Shown: positions 37,474-45,921 of the stretch, piece after piece
Layout of the letters: the number at the start of each line of letters is the position of its first letter
Position numbering within the stretch: position 1 is the first letter of the stretch
Assembly: GCF_021166585.1 (NCBI RefSeq)
Contig: NZ_JAJOZE010000012.1
Coordinates: 43,015-107,014, forward strand
Source: Metabacillus kandeliae
GTDB lineage: Bacteria > Bacillota > Bacilli > Bacillales > Bacillaceae
Length of the DNA: 64,000 nt
Direction: 5' to 3'
Made by a program: the position numbers and the translations under genes
The notes under the pieces: generated by a model
What the model was told of the DNA's origin: nothing
The model's input: the letters and a program-made list of their open reading frames with translations, nothing else
Database searches by the model: none

Positions 37474-37612
37474 ATTTTTAGAGCTTGCCTGATTGTTACA
37501 AAAAAATTAAGACCACTTAACAATTAAGGGAGGAGGCCTTTCTCTCTTTCATTGATGCGTTATAATGACGGATAGAATTCCCTTGATTTTTTCCTGAAAG
37601 CGGGGTATTTTC

Positions 37613-38614
37613 GTGAAAGAAAGAGATGCTTATTTTGATAATGCAAAATTTCTATTAATCCTGCTTGTCGTTTTCGGTCATCTTGTCCGCTCTTTTATTG
37701 AGGACAGCCCCGAACTGATGCAGGTTTACAAACTGATTTACACCTTTCACATGCCGGCATTTATTTTAATCTCCGGTTATTTTTCCAAAGGTTTTCATAA
37801 AAAAGGCTATTTGTTGAAAATGGCCAAGAAATTGCTGCTGCCTTATGCGATCTTCCAGATCATGTACTCTGTTTATTTTTATCTCATTAAACCAGACGGC
37901 ACCATGGACTGGAACCTGCTTGATCCAAATTGGTCGCTATGGTTTCTGCTGAGTCTTTTTTATTGGAATGCTATGCTGTTTTTGTTTTCCAAATCAGGCT
38001 GGAAAATAGCCATTCCAGTTGCCGCAGCAATAGGGGCAGCTTCAGGATGCGCAGATTTTCTTTCCAATTATTTGAGTTTGTCCCGCACGCTTGTATACTT
38101 TCCTGTATTTTTGCTTGGCTATTTCATGAAAAGAGAGCATTTTGCACTTTTGGCATCACCTGTCAGGAGGATGCTTTCCATCATCGTGCTTTTCGGAACG
38201 TGGGCAGCATTTCATTTAATCTCGTTTGATTTTGAATGGCTGCACGGCTCTAAGCCATACGGGGACTTCGGCGCGGCAGGATGGGAAGGCATTGCAATCA
38301 GATTATGTTTGTACGGCTTAACCCTTCTTTGCATGCTCAGCTTCCTTGCACTTGTTCCATCGGGAGAGACCATTTTCACAAAATGGGGAGGAAGAACGCT
38401 TTATGTCTATCTTCTTCATGGTTTTATCATTAACGGCATCCGCTACAGCCATTTTAGTGACTGGCTCAAAAGCCATACTGCTCAATTGTTCCTATGTATT
38501 GTTCTGGCGTCGTTCTTTACATGCATCCTGTCAACCAATGCTGTCAGGATCCTGGCGCAGCCGCTCATTGAGCTGAGAGCATCACAGCTTCGGAGAGTTT
38601 TGGGTTTTCTATAG
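37613..38614 (+). CDS. ykrP: Membrane acyltransferase (acyltransferase 3 family), YkrP-like
   Basis: 333-residue integral membrane protein with about nine to ten helices. N-terminal signature REDR-type: KERDAYFDNAKFLLILLVVFGHLV with the key His in GHLV (given in two parts: RDAYFDNAKF and VVFGHLV), FHMPAFILISGYF and WFLLSLFYW. The family transfers acyl groups to extracytoplasmic sugars or polymers. GTG start at 37613, preceded by AAGCGGGG. B. subtilis ykrP lies next to kinE, as here. Confidence 0.9.
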   Translation: MKERDAYFDNAKFLLILLVVFGHLVRSFIEDSPELMQVYKLIYTFHMPAFILISGYFSKGFHKKGYLLKMAKKLLLPYAIFQIMYSVYFYLIKPDGTMDWNLLDPNWSLWFLLSLFYWNAMLFLFSKSGWKIAIPVAAAIGAASGCADFLSNYLSLSRTLVYFPVFLLGYFMKREHFALLASPVRRMLSIIVLFGTWAAFHLISFDFEWLHGSKPYGDFGAAGWEGIAIRLCLYGLTLLCMLSFLALVPSGETIFTKWGGRTLYVYLLHGFIINGIRYSHFSDWLKSHTAQLFLCIVLASFFTCILSTNAVRILAQPLIELRASQLRRVLGFL

Positions 38615-38625
38615 AGGCAGTATGC

Positions 38626-38652
38626 AGAGAGGGGTTCCCCTCTCTTTTTTTT
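38626..38652 (+). terminator. ykrP terminator
   Basis: AGAGAGGGG-TT-CCCCTCTCT hairpin followed by TTTTTTTT. Confidence 0.92.
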
Positions 38653-38748
38653 GGCGAAAATATGATAGAATGGATAGGTCTTTTTAGTTAGCTGTTTTTC
38701 GTTTTTTTTTAACTTAATCAGCAATAAATCAGAAAAAGTGGTGTTGAA

Positions 38749-40515
38749 ATGAAAGTTATTGCAAGTACACTGAATGCTAAATACATTCACACCAGCTTAT
38801 CCATCAGGTACTTAAAGGCCTATGCGGCCCCTGAGTATGATGTAGAGCTTGCCGAATATACAATTAAAGATCCTTCTATGAATATTGTGACAGACTTGTA
38901 TGCGAAAAAGCCCGATGTGATCGGGTTCAGCTGCTATATATGGAATATAGAAGAAACGATTAAAGTCATTAAAATGCTGAAAAAAATTAATCCTTCTCTA
39001 GTTATTGTTTTAGGCGGTCCTGAGGTGACCTATGATGCCCTTTATTGGATGGACCGTATTCCAGAGGCAGATTTTATCGTTATTGGAGAGGGAGAACAAA
39101 CTTTCAAGCTGCTGCTGAATTCTCTTGAAAGAAAAGAATCCAAAGCAGCCATCAGCGGCATTGTTTATAGAGAGGACGGCAAGGTGAAGGTCAAACCTGG
39201 TTCCGGCAAGATTGATCTGAAAGAACTGCCAACACCGTTTCGCTTTCAGGAAGATCTAGAAGGGCTTGCAAAAAGAGTGACCTATGTTGAGACAAGCCGC
39301 GGATGCCCTTTCAGCTGCCAGTTCTGCCTTTCTTCTATAGAAGTGGGAGTCCGTTATTTTGACAGAGAGAAAATCAAGGATGATATCCGCTATCTAATGA
39401 AAAACGGCGCCAAAACAATTAAATTTGTTGACAGAACATTTAACATCAGCCGAAGCTATGCGCTTGAAATGTTTCAGTTCTTAATTGATGAGCATTTGCC
39501 CGGCACAGTATTTCAGTTTGAAATCACGGCTGACATTATGCGCCCTGAGGTCATCCAATTTTTGAATGATCATGCCCCTAAAGGGCTCTTCCGCTTTGAA
39601 ATCGGCGTTCAATCAACAAATGATGAAACAAATGAGCTTGTTAAAAGAAAGCAAAACTTCAGCAAGCTGACCAGAACGGTTACAATGGTAAAAGAAGGCG
39701 GGAAAATTGATCAGCATCTTGATTTAATTGCCGGTCTTCCTGAAGAGGATTATGACTCCTTTAAAAAGACCTTTAATGACGTTTTCGCCCTAGGTCCTGA
39801 AGAGCTTCAGCTTGGATTTTTGAAAATGCTGAGAGGTACTGGCCTCAGGCTGAATGCAGCACAGCATGATTACGTTTATATGGATCACTCGCCATATGAA
39901 ATCCTGAAAAATAATGTTCTCTCCTTTGATGAAATCATCCGCATCAAGCAGGTGGAGGATGTACTCGAAAAGTACTGGAATGACCATCGAATGGATTCAA
40001 CTGTCAGCTATCTTGTCAATCATGTCTTTGATTCCCCTTTTGATTTCTTCCAGGAATTCGGCACATATTGGGACAAGCAGGGCTGGAGCAGAATCGGACA
40101 TCAGCTTGAAGACCTGTTCAAGCGGCTCAGGCAGTTTGTTGAAGCGTACTTCCCTGAAAGGGTACAGCTTTCTGAAGGATTGATGCGCTATGACTACTTA
40201 ATCCACCACAAATTCAAACCAAGAAAACCGCTTTGGAACGAGTCCCTCCAGAAAGAAGAAAAAGATGCAATCTATAAAAGCCTTTTGGAGCACCCGGAAA
40301 TGGCTGGCACAGATTTTGCCAGAATCGGACTGACCGAAAAAGATTTATACAAGCATACGGTCCTTGAAAGCATGCCATTTGACCTTGAAACCTTTTTCAA
40401 AACAGGGCAGATCCTGATGGAAAAATCTTACCTGCTTGTTCATTACGATCCAGTACAGACAAAAGCAGCGCCATTCTTCATCAGTTCTAAAACCAGTACA
40501 GAAAAAGCTATGTAA
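38749..40515 (+). CDS. B12-binding-domain radical SAM protein (DUF4080 type)
   Basis: 588-residue protein. Residues about 1-130 form a cobalamin-binding-like Rossmann domain (YAKKPDVIGFSCYIWN, VLGGPEVTYD). The radical SAM core at about 175-400 has the cluster motif SRGCPFSCQFCLSS (C-x3-C-x2-C), RFEIGVQSTND and LIAGLPEEDYD. The C-terminal DUF4080-like part (about 400-560) follows. Target unknown. It is inserted relative to the remembered B. subtilis order. ATG at 38749; GTGGTG upstream is a weak ribosome site. Confidence 0.9.
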   Translation: MKVIASTLNAKYIHTSLSIRYLKAYAAPEYDVELAEYTIKDPSMNIVTDLYAKKPDVIGFSCYIWNIEETIKVIKMLKKINPSLVIVLGGPEVTYDALYWMDRIPEADFIVIGEGEQTFKLLLNSLERKESKAAISGIVYREDGKVKVKPGSGKIDLKELPTPFRFQEDLEGLAKRVTYVETSRGCPFSCQFCLSSIEVGVRYFDREKIKDDIRYLMKNGAKTIKFVDRTFNISRSYALEMFQFLIDEHLPGTVFQFEITADIMRPEVIQFLNDHAPKGLFRFEIGVQSTNDETNELVKRKQNFSKLTRTVTMVKEGGKIDQHLDLIAGLPEEDYDSFKKTFNDVFALGPEELQLGFLKMLRGTGLRLNAAQHDYVYMDHSPYEILKNNVLSFDEIIRIKQVEDVLEKYWNDHRMDSTVSYLVNHVFDSPFDFFQEFGTYWDKQGWSRIGHQLEDLFKRLRQFVEAYFPERVQLSEGLMRYDYLIHHKFKPRKPLWNESLQKEEKDAIYKSLLEHPEMAGTDFARIGLTEKDLYKHTVLESMPFDLETFFKTGQILMEKSYLLVHYDPVQTKAAPFFISSKTSTEKAM

Positions 40516-40543
40516 AAAAGTGAGGGATTTCCCTCACTTTTTC
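40514..40543 (+). terminator. Radical SAM gene terminator (bidirectional)
   Basis: AAAAAGTGAGGGATTTCCCT with CACTTTTT: perfect hairpin with T/A runs both ways, overlapping the 3' end of the convergent 57-aa gene. Confidence 0.9.
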
Positions 40544-40707
40544 TTTTGTTTATCTTCCTTTTTCTGCTTTAAGGACTGCAGCAATTCAATCGTTTTTGCT
40601 GCATTAACGTCACCATTCTCGCTTCCAAATTCCTCTTTCAGCAAGCCAATGTCTGCAGGTTTTTTATGATTTTGCATGGTGCGGCTTTTTTCCGTCTTTT
40701 TCGTCAC
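40534..40707 (-). CDS. Small hydrophilic protein, 57 aa, unknown
   Basis: GTG start with GGAGGAATAATT upstream. The protein reads MTKKTEKSRTMQNHKKPADI, then GLLKEEFGSENGDVNAAKTI and ELLQSLKQKKEDKQKKK. Lysine-rich ends flank a short amphipathic middle (ADIGLLKEEF). The family is unrecognised. B. subtilis has small genes (ykzE, ykzP) near ykrP, but equivalence is not shown. Confidence 0.65.
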   Translation of the reverse strand: MTKKTEKSRTMQNHKKPADIGLLKEEFGSENGDVNAAKTIELLQSLKQKKEDKQKKK

Positions 40708-40721
40708 AATTATTCCTCCGT

Positions 40722-40874
40722 TCAGCGGCCCTGTTTGCCGTGCTTTGAATTTCTGTTTGCCGCCCGATGAAGATCTTCCTTGTTAAATCCTGCTGCAAAT
40801 TCTGCATCAGGAAGACTTTCCTTTGGGGTGAAATTGTTTTTAATTGCCTGGTTTTTTGAGGCTTTGCGTTTCAT
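40722..40874 (-). CDS. Small basic protein, 50 aa, unknown (spore-protein-like character)
   Basis: ATG at 40874 preceded by CAGGGGGATTTCGA. Sequence: MKRKASKNQAIKNNFTPKES, LPDAEFAAGFNKEDLHRAAN, RNSKHGKQGR. Small, basic, Asn/Lys-rich, without cysteine, as in several minor small acid-soluble spore proteins, but I cannot place it in a named family. Fifteen bases upstream of the 57-aa gene on the same strand; probably one transcript. Confidence 0.65.
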   Translation of the reverse strand: MKRKASKNQAIKNNFTPKESLPDAEFAAGFNKEDLHRAANRNSKHGKQGR

Positions 40875-40960
40875 TCGAAATCCCCCTGCTGTCTTAATAG
40901 CGGGCATACCCGCATGTATATTTTTTAACAGCTGGCTGAATCTATAACAGGAAGTTGATG

Positions 40961-41101
40961 TTATTTTGACTGCTCGTGCTTATAAGCAATCAAAACAATC
41001 TCCTCGCCTGTTTTCTCCCGGAGTGATTCCTCTGCCTGCACTAATCTGCTGAGATCATCCTGACTCAAATTCGCTACCGGAAACAGCTCACGCTCCTCCA
41101 T
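40961..41101 (-). CDS. Small acidic protein, 46 aa, unknown
   Basis: AAAAGGGAGGTGTTTGGG precedes the ATG, one of the best ribosome sites in the window. Sequence MEERELFPVANLSQDDLSRL, VQAEESLREKTGEEIVLIAY, KHEQSK: an acidic helix followed by a predicted strand (EEIVLIAY). Unrecognised. Divergent from ykrK. Confidence 0.7.
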   Translation of the reverse strand: MEERELFPVANLSQDDLSRLVQAEESLREKTGEEIVLIAYKHEQSK

Positions 41102-41259
41102 CCCAAACACCTCCCTTTTTCAGTATTATGCCCCGGCAAAACGGCTTCATGAAAAATGAAAAATGATATAATGAAAAAAGTGCAAGACGCTTGACCAGCT
41201 CTGACAAGAGCTGCAGCTAAAGAACTAAAAACAAGAGGTAACCTAAGAGGTGACGCATC

Positions 41260-41931
41260 ATGCAAAATGCCTTTTCACGAAAAGAAATCGGCGAGCTGTT
41301 CCTTTCCATGAAAGGTGAAGGCAAAAAGTACCTAAAAGAATTAATTCAACAGGCAGAACTCGATGAATTGCCTGATATTTTAGTCCGTATAGTGGATGGA
41401 CAGCAGCCATATGGATTTTCCTCAAACGAAATTGTCGAGCTTGCCAACCTTTGCGATTGCGGTACACTCTCTTCCGCCTCAATCCAAAACTGGATCAAAC
41501 GCGATATTAAAGAACTGATCGGCCCGCCTGAACACGGAAAGAAATATTCCGTGGATCAGGCAGCCATTCTCCTTTTAGTATGGGATTTAAAATCACTTTA
41601 TGACTTTTCTGCCATTCGCTCCCTGCTCACATACTTATTCAACACGATCTCAGACCGAAGTGATGATGTGATCGGCCCGGCGCTATTTTACGCCCTTTGC
41701 GGATATGTACTGGACAAAATTAGCGGAGCTCCTATTCAAAGCTTTGATGAAAAAGAATTCCGCCTCGCCATTGAGCAGGCTAAAACAGCTTTCACCCTTG
41801 CAGACTTCATTTGGGAACATATAGAAGATGTGCTGATTTTGGTGCTGCTTGCTGTTTCAGCATCAAGGCTTCATCAGCAGTCAGCTGCTATATTGGAACG
41901 GCATCTTAGAAGGATGGAATGCGGAGAGTGA
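41260..41931 (+). CDS. ykrK: DUF1836 family protein, YkrK-like
   Basis: 223-residue cytoplasmic protein. The DUF1836 region includes LCDCGTLSSASIQNWIKRD and GKKYSVDQAAILLLVWDLK, which look like a MerR-like helix-turn-helix start. Next to sspD and rsgI, as for B. subtilis ykrK. Function unknown; a DNA-binding role is plausible from the N-terminal helices. ATG at 41260 with AAGAGGTGACGCATC upstream. Confidence 0.85.
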   Translation: MQNAFSRKEIGELFLSMKGEGKKYLKELIQQAELDELPDILVRIVDGQQPYGFSSNEIVELANLCDCGTLSSASIQNWIKRDIKELIGPPEHGKKYSVDQAAILLLVWDLKSLYDFSAIRSLLTYLFNTISDRSDDVIGPALFYALCGYVLDKISGAPIQSFDEKEFRLAIEQAKTAFTLADFIWEHIEDVLILVLLAVSASRLHQQSAAILERHLRRMECGE

Positions 41932-42111
41932 GCCTGTGGCTGCTGTCTGTCATAATTTATTCCACTTAATGCGCCAGCCCGCCATCTCCCTATTCTTGAT
42001 CTTGCTGGTAAAAAGAAACAAAGAATGAGCGCATAAATCAGACAGGACATCAAAAAATAAGTTACAGCAGATGAATACTCTGCTGATCTTATTGAAGAGG
42101 AGATGAAAAAA

Positions 42112-42300
42112 ATGGCCAGAAGAAATAAATTGCTCGTTCCAGGTGCTGAGCAGGCGCTTGCAACATTCAAATATGAAGTGGCTCAGGAGTTTGGCGTTAC
42201 TTTAGGTTCTGATACGACTGCACGTTCAAACGGATCTGTCGGTGGAGAAATGACGAAGCGCCTCATTGCCCAGGCACAATCACAATCTAAACCCCAATAA
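42112..42300 (+). CDS. sspD: Alpha/beta-type small acid-soluble spore protein SspD
   Basis: 62-residue DNA-binding spore protein ([16 protein letters not shown] start) with [20 protein letters not shown], where the germination protease cuts after the E of EFG, and the second conserved motif [16 protein letters not shown]. It saturates forespore DNA and gives UV resistance. I chose the ATG at 42112, because GAGGAG lies nine bases upstream; an ATG at 42103 overlaps that site. Forespore (SigG) expression is expected from the family. Confidence 0.95.
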   Translation: MARRNKLLVPGAEQALATFKYEVAQEFGVTLGSDTTARSNGSVGGEMTKRLIAQAQSQSKPQ

Positions 42301-42316
42301 CTGAATAACATGGAAA

Positions 42317-42353
42317 AATCGCCGCTGCTTCTGCACGGCGATTGTTTTTTTCT
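42317..42353 (+). terminator. sspD terminator
   Basis: AATCGCCG..CGGCGATT hairpin with a 12-base loop and GTTTTTTTC after it. Confidence 0.85.
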
Positions 42354-42384
42354 ATAATTCATTAAGTATGAGTGCTGAATTCTT

Positions 42385-43566
42385 TTATTTTTGTTTAAAA
42401 TGTGTTTTTTCAGACTTTTTCTTCTGCTTTTCTTCGTTTTTTCTTTCATAATGCAGCACATGCTTTTTTGTATTCTCATTTTTATGAGCGGCGTTCTGCT
42501 TATGCTCGCTGCGGTGTTTGGCAAGGTTTTCTTTCCCCCGAAACGAGTCATCATGACCGTTTTTTTGCCCAGGCACTTTCTTCTGATGTGGGAAAGCTGG
42601 ATTTTCTTTTCTTTTATTTGGCTCTGGATGTCCCTTTTTTTCTTTAAAGTCATGCTTTTGTTTTGCAGAGTCGGAAGGCTTTTGGATGTGTTCCTTCTGC
42701 AGTCTCCGCTTTGTCTGCTGCAGCTTGCTTTTCGTGCTTGCGATAGCAGCATGAAATTCTTTTCTGTCAGCGGGGCGCGATGTTTCTACTGGGGCAGGAG
42801 CTTTTACAGAAACCTGCTCTATTTTTTTAGGGGGAGATGCTGTTTTTTTTGCAGAACCATCCGATGCGGCGCCTTTTGATTTCCCGCTTGGCGGCTGCAG
42901 GTGAAGTTCGAGGTATTTTCCTGTGGATATACCCTCTTCTTTTGCCTTTTCCCTTGTTTTTAGATCAGTTTGAACAATTTTGACTGGCAGATCTTCTTTT
43001 TTGTAGGCCCCTTTTAAGGAGTTGACTCTCTTAAGCAGGCTTTTTCCATATTCCTCATCTTCACTGTTCAGAACAGTAGCAATCAAAAGATGCTTGCCCT
43101 GTTTAATGTAGCCCATTTCCTTGCTTTTAAACACAATGGTATTTACTGCGTTTTTCAAGGTTTCATGCTTGATATCCGGCATTTCTTTTATCAGCTTTGA
43201 TCCATCTGCATTGATGGGCTCTATCTTGATCACCTGCATTTTGCTGTTCATAGCAAGCTCAAAGCTTGGATTAATGTCAACTGTCATATAGGCATAAACC
43301 TTTTCATTGTTCATGAATGGCAGACAGGCAAAAACTAAAACAATGAGCGCAATAGCTGAAATTGCCCCATATCTGACAAAGTGAATTTTACGTTCGCCAA
43401 AAAATATGCCTGCACGGTCTTTTCTATCCGCTTCAGAAGGAAGGAAAGTTATTTCCTCACCAACGCTGCAGTTTTTTCTTAGGCTTTTCGCCGTCATAAA
43501 TTGACCATCCGGTGTAAGCAAAGTAACGCATCCATCCTTCTGATGAATAACGACCCCTTTTTTCAT
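42385..43566 (-). CDS. rsgI: Anti-sigma-I factor RsgI
   Basis: 393-residue single-pass membrane protein that binds SigI. N-terminal RsgI domain (about 1-55: KKGVVIHQKDGCVTLLTPDG), one transmembrane helix (about 68-88), then an extracytoplasmic domain (about 90-215, VDINPSFELAMNSK motif) and a long Lys/His/Pro-rich tail (about 230-393) of low complexity. It starts two bases after the sigI stop. The tail may contact the cell wall polymers; in clostridia this position carries carbohydrate-binding modules. Confidence 0.94.
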   Translation of the reverse strand: MKKGVVIHQKDGCVTLLTPDGQFMTAKSLRKNCSVGEEITFLPSEADRKDRAGIFFGERKIHFVRYGAISAIALIVLVFACLPFMNNEKVYAYMTVDINPSFELAMNSKMQVIKIEPINADGSKLIKEMPDIKHETLKNAVNTIVFKSKEMGYIKQGKHLLIATVLNSEDEEYGKSLLKRVNSLKGAYKKEDLPVKIVQTDLKTREKAKEEGISTGKYLELHLQPPSGKSKGAASDGSAKKTASPPKKIEQVSVKAPAPVETSRPADRKEFHAAIASTKSKLQQTKRRLQKEHIQKPSDSAKQKHDFKEKKGHPEPNKRKENPAFPHQKKVPGQKNGHDDSFRGKENLAKHRSEHKQNAAHKNENTKKHVLHYERKNEEKQKKKSEKTHFKQK

Positions 43567-43568
43567 GC

Positions 43569-44318
43569 TTATAGCACCCCTTTTATGTAATCTTTTAAGT
43601 AGAGATAGTCCCCTGTTAAAATGATCACCATGGCAATAATGTATTTCCGGTTCCGTTCGACGGTTTTACGGCTCACTGAAACAAGCTTTTCGAGCTGTTT
43701 GACAGGAAGCTGCTTTTTCTGAAACAGAATCTTCCGCAAATCATCATGTGCAACAAGTGTTTGAGCAACCTGTAGCGCATTTTGCCTGGCATCTGCATGT
43801 TTTGGAGAATTTTTGACAAGATCGGGAAGACTGAGATGGAATTCCTCCAATACCCTTTTAAAATGGAGGATTTCTTCTTGCCGCTGTTCTTGCTCTATTT
43901 GTCTCTGAAATTCATCTATGGACAGATCAGCTTCTATCTTGCTTTGAGAAGCTTCTCCCTCTTCGTGCTCCTGCATATCCATGTTGACTGTTTGTGCATT
44001 TCTGGCTTCTTTTCGTATGTAATCAATCACTTTCCGTTTTATAATCAATTCTGCAAAAGCCAGAAGTGAATTCCCTTTTTCCGGAGAGTATTTTTCTATC
44101 GCATCATTAAATGCTATTAAGCCAATGCTGAATTCATCATCTGTTTCATCTATATATCGTTTACAGACGGATGAAACTGTTTTTGCAACGAAGGGCTTAT
44201 ATTGATTGATCAGCTGATTTTGCAAAGCCTGATCGCCTTGCTGTATTTTTAAAACTGTCTCTTCCAAAGAGCCTTTCTTTTTACCGAACCTAAACAAAAG
44301 GCCTGCCACAAGTTTCAC
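43569..44318 (-). CDS. sigI: RNA polymerase sigma factor SigI
   Basis: Heat- and wall-stress-related sigma factor of 249 residues. Region 2 is visible in LINQYKPFVAKTVSSVCKRY, DDEFSIGLIAFNDAIEKY and LLAFAELIIKRKVIDYIRK; the C-terminal SigI-specific domain has PVKQLEKLVSVSRKTVERNR, a helix-turn-helix. Start set at the GTG 44316-44318 (MKLVAGLLFRFGKKK), with GGGAG upstream, which matches the usual SigI start; an ATG at 44333 is five codons earlier. Operon sigI-rsgI. Confidence 0.94.
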   Translation of the reverse strand: MKLVAGLLFRFGKKKGSLEETVLKIQQGDQALQNQLINQYKPFVAKTVSSVCKRYIDETDDEFSIGLIAFNDAIEKYSPEKGNSLLAFAELIIKRKVIDYIRKEARNAQTVNMDMQEHEEGEASQSKIEADLSIDEFQRQIEQEQRQEEILHFKRVLEEFHLSLPDLVKNSPKHADARQNALQVAQTLVAHDDLRKILFQKKQLPVKQLEKLVSVSRKTVERNRKYIIAMVIILTGDYLYLKDYIKGVL

Positions 44319-44340
44319 CTCTGTTTCTCCCATTTCATAC

Positions 44341-44370
44341 TTCGTTTATCATAGCTAATTTAGATGGGGA
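44341..44370 (-). promoter_or_regulatory. Candidate SigI-dependent promoter of sigI-rsgI
   Basis: On the minus strand TCCCCA (44370-44365) and CGAA (44344-44341) are 20 bases apart. SigI promoters are reported to have an ACCCCC-like -35 and a CGAA -10, and sigI is autoregulated. The start point would fall about 15 bases before the GTG start. Weak but suggestive. Confidence 0.4.
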
Positions 44371-44779
44371 GCGCAAAGGAAGAAAATGTGAAACCATTTG
44401 ACCATAAAGCTGAACAGACGCGGAAATACCGCCGCTGTAGAGGAAAGATGGATAATATATATTGGTTATTCCCAAATATATTATTTTCATTACAGTTCAA
44501 AAGGTGCCTTTTATAGTTCCGGCAGAAGCCGTTTTATTCCAAAGTCGATATTTCACACCCTTTTTTCCGCATTTGAAAACACTTTCAAGCATATATTAAA
44601 CCTTTAGACCTAATCCTTATTTTTTGCCCCTTTCTCATCCTTTATCACTATCATTAAGAAGATACGCCATTACCCTGAAAATTAAGGGGTTGTATTCAAA
44701 AATCTTTTTACTTATTATTTGAATAGGCTAAATTACACAAAAGAGATGCAGCCTACAAAAGTACTAGTACCCACTATTT
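44371..44779. other. Gene-free spacer between sigI and ykoY
   Basis: AT-rich. The only structure seen is an inverted repeat TATTCAAA (44693-44700) with TTTGAATA (44718-44725) and a small palindrome AGTACTAGTAC at 44760-44770. Short frames here are not protein-like. Confidence 0.4.
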
Positions 44780-44812
44780 AAAAAAGCACACCGGGAGCCG
44801 GTGTGCTTTTTT
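44780..44812 (-). terminator. ykoY terminator
   Basis: AAAAGCACACCGGGAGCCGG hairpin, completed by TGTGCTTTTTT; T runs both ways. Confidence 0.92.
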
Positions 44813-44817
44813 GCTTA

Positions 44818-45591
44818 TTAAGCTTCGTATGAAGATTTTTCAGGGTTTTTTTCTTTAGAAAGGAACCATCCGCCAACTGCAATGCCGGCGAGAACTGCCC
44901 AGAATGTAATTTTCCAGGTGCTTGATTCGACAAAATGATGGGAAATCCAGTCCACGTCAGGGTGTGCCAGTGTATAAAGGGCAAGCTTCACACCGACCCA
45001 GCCAACAATGACAAAAGCAGTTGTCTCAAGAGCTGGCCTTTTCTTCAGCAAAGCAACAAACGCGCTTGCTGCAAATCTCATAATGACAACACCAATCAGT
45101 CCGCCCGCAAAGATGACGGCAAATTGACCGCCGTCAAGGCCTCCAATTGAAGGCAGCGGTGTTTTTGGAAGTGTTACAGCAAGGGCTACGGCTGCAAGTA
45201 TACTGTCTACCGCGAAGGCAATATCGGCTATTTCTACTTTCAGCACAGTCATCCAAAAACCAGAACCTTTTTTAGAGGCTTCTGCTTCTTCCTCTTCCTT
45301 TTTGAAAATATACCGCTTCAGGATATGATTAACAGCGATAAATAAGAGATAGAGTGCACCAACGGCTTGAAGCTGCCATACGTTGACAAGAAGGGAAATG
45401 GCGAAAAGCGCACCAAATCTAAATACAAAGGCTCCTGCCAGTCCATAAAACAAAGCTTTTTTGCGCTGATCATCCGGCAAATGTTTGACCATAACCGCCA
45501 TAACAAGGGCATTATCTGCTGCTAGAATCCCTTCTAAAACAATTAAGACAAGCAGCACCCATCCATACTCCATAAAAATTGAAAAATCCAT
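44818..45591 (-). CDS. ykoY: TerC family membrane protein, YkoY-like (manganese export)
   Basis: 257-residue integral membrane protein with about seven helices. TerC signature EGILAADNALVMAVMVKHLP and, in the second half, KVEIADIAFAVDSILAAVALA, with acidic residues in the membrane for metal binding. TerC proteins such as MeeY/MeeF help metallate exported proteins and lower cytoplasmic Mn2+. ATG at 45591 follows GAGGAG. The Mn2+-sensing riboswitch upstream supports the function. Confidence 0.95.
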   Translation of the reverse strand: MDFSIFMEYGWVLLVLIVLEGILAADNALVMAVMVKHLPDDQRKKALFYGLAGAFVFRFGALFAISLLVNVWQLQAVGALYLLFIAVNHILKRYIFKKEEEEAEASKKGSGFWMTVLKVEIADIAFAVDSILAAVALAVTLPKTPLPSIGGLDGGQFAVIFAGGLIGVVIMRFAASAFVALLKKRPALETTAFVIVGWVGVKLALYTLAHPDVDWISHHFVESSTWKITFWAVLAGIAVGGWFLSKEKNPEKSSYEA

Positions 45592-45645
45592 TTTCTCCTC
45601 CTAATCTGTCTCTCTGCTCCTGATTAGGCTAAAGAAAATGGAAAA

Positions 45646-45785
45646 AGACCTTCGCCAAACAGGCAAAGGTCTTGCTGAACATGTTGAAAGAAACATGTCA
45701 ATAAAGCCGGCGGCATCAAAGGCCCACGTAATGACGACTTTATTTTCAGGTGGAAACCCGAACGCTACTCCCCTTTGAAAGAGAG
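45646..45785 (-). promoter_or_regulatory. yybP-ykoY manganese riboswitch with terminator
   Basis: On the minus strand: CAAAGGGGAGTAGC (about 45778-45764), then CGTCATTACGTGGGCCTTTG and ATGCCGCCGG, the conserved loops of the class. After the aptamer the hairpin AAGACCTTTGCC..GGCGAAGGTCTTTTTCC (45673-45646) forms a terminator. Mn2+ binding is known to favour read-through of the downstream TerC gene. Confidence 0.94.
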
Positions 45786-45921
45786 AATCATTTTATTTGT
45801 TAACCCAAATATATCTTTTATCGCCTATCCTGTCAACTTGTTTTTCATCTTAAACTCTTGTTCTACTTAACCCTTCTTCCTTCATATGAATATACTAGCT
45901 GACTCCAAGGAGGACAAGGGT

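Noticed and set aside
42391..42879. Plus-strand frame opposite rsgI rich in Phe and Leu
   Set aside because: Antisense image of the Lys/Glu-rich RsgI tail.
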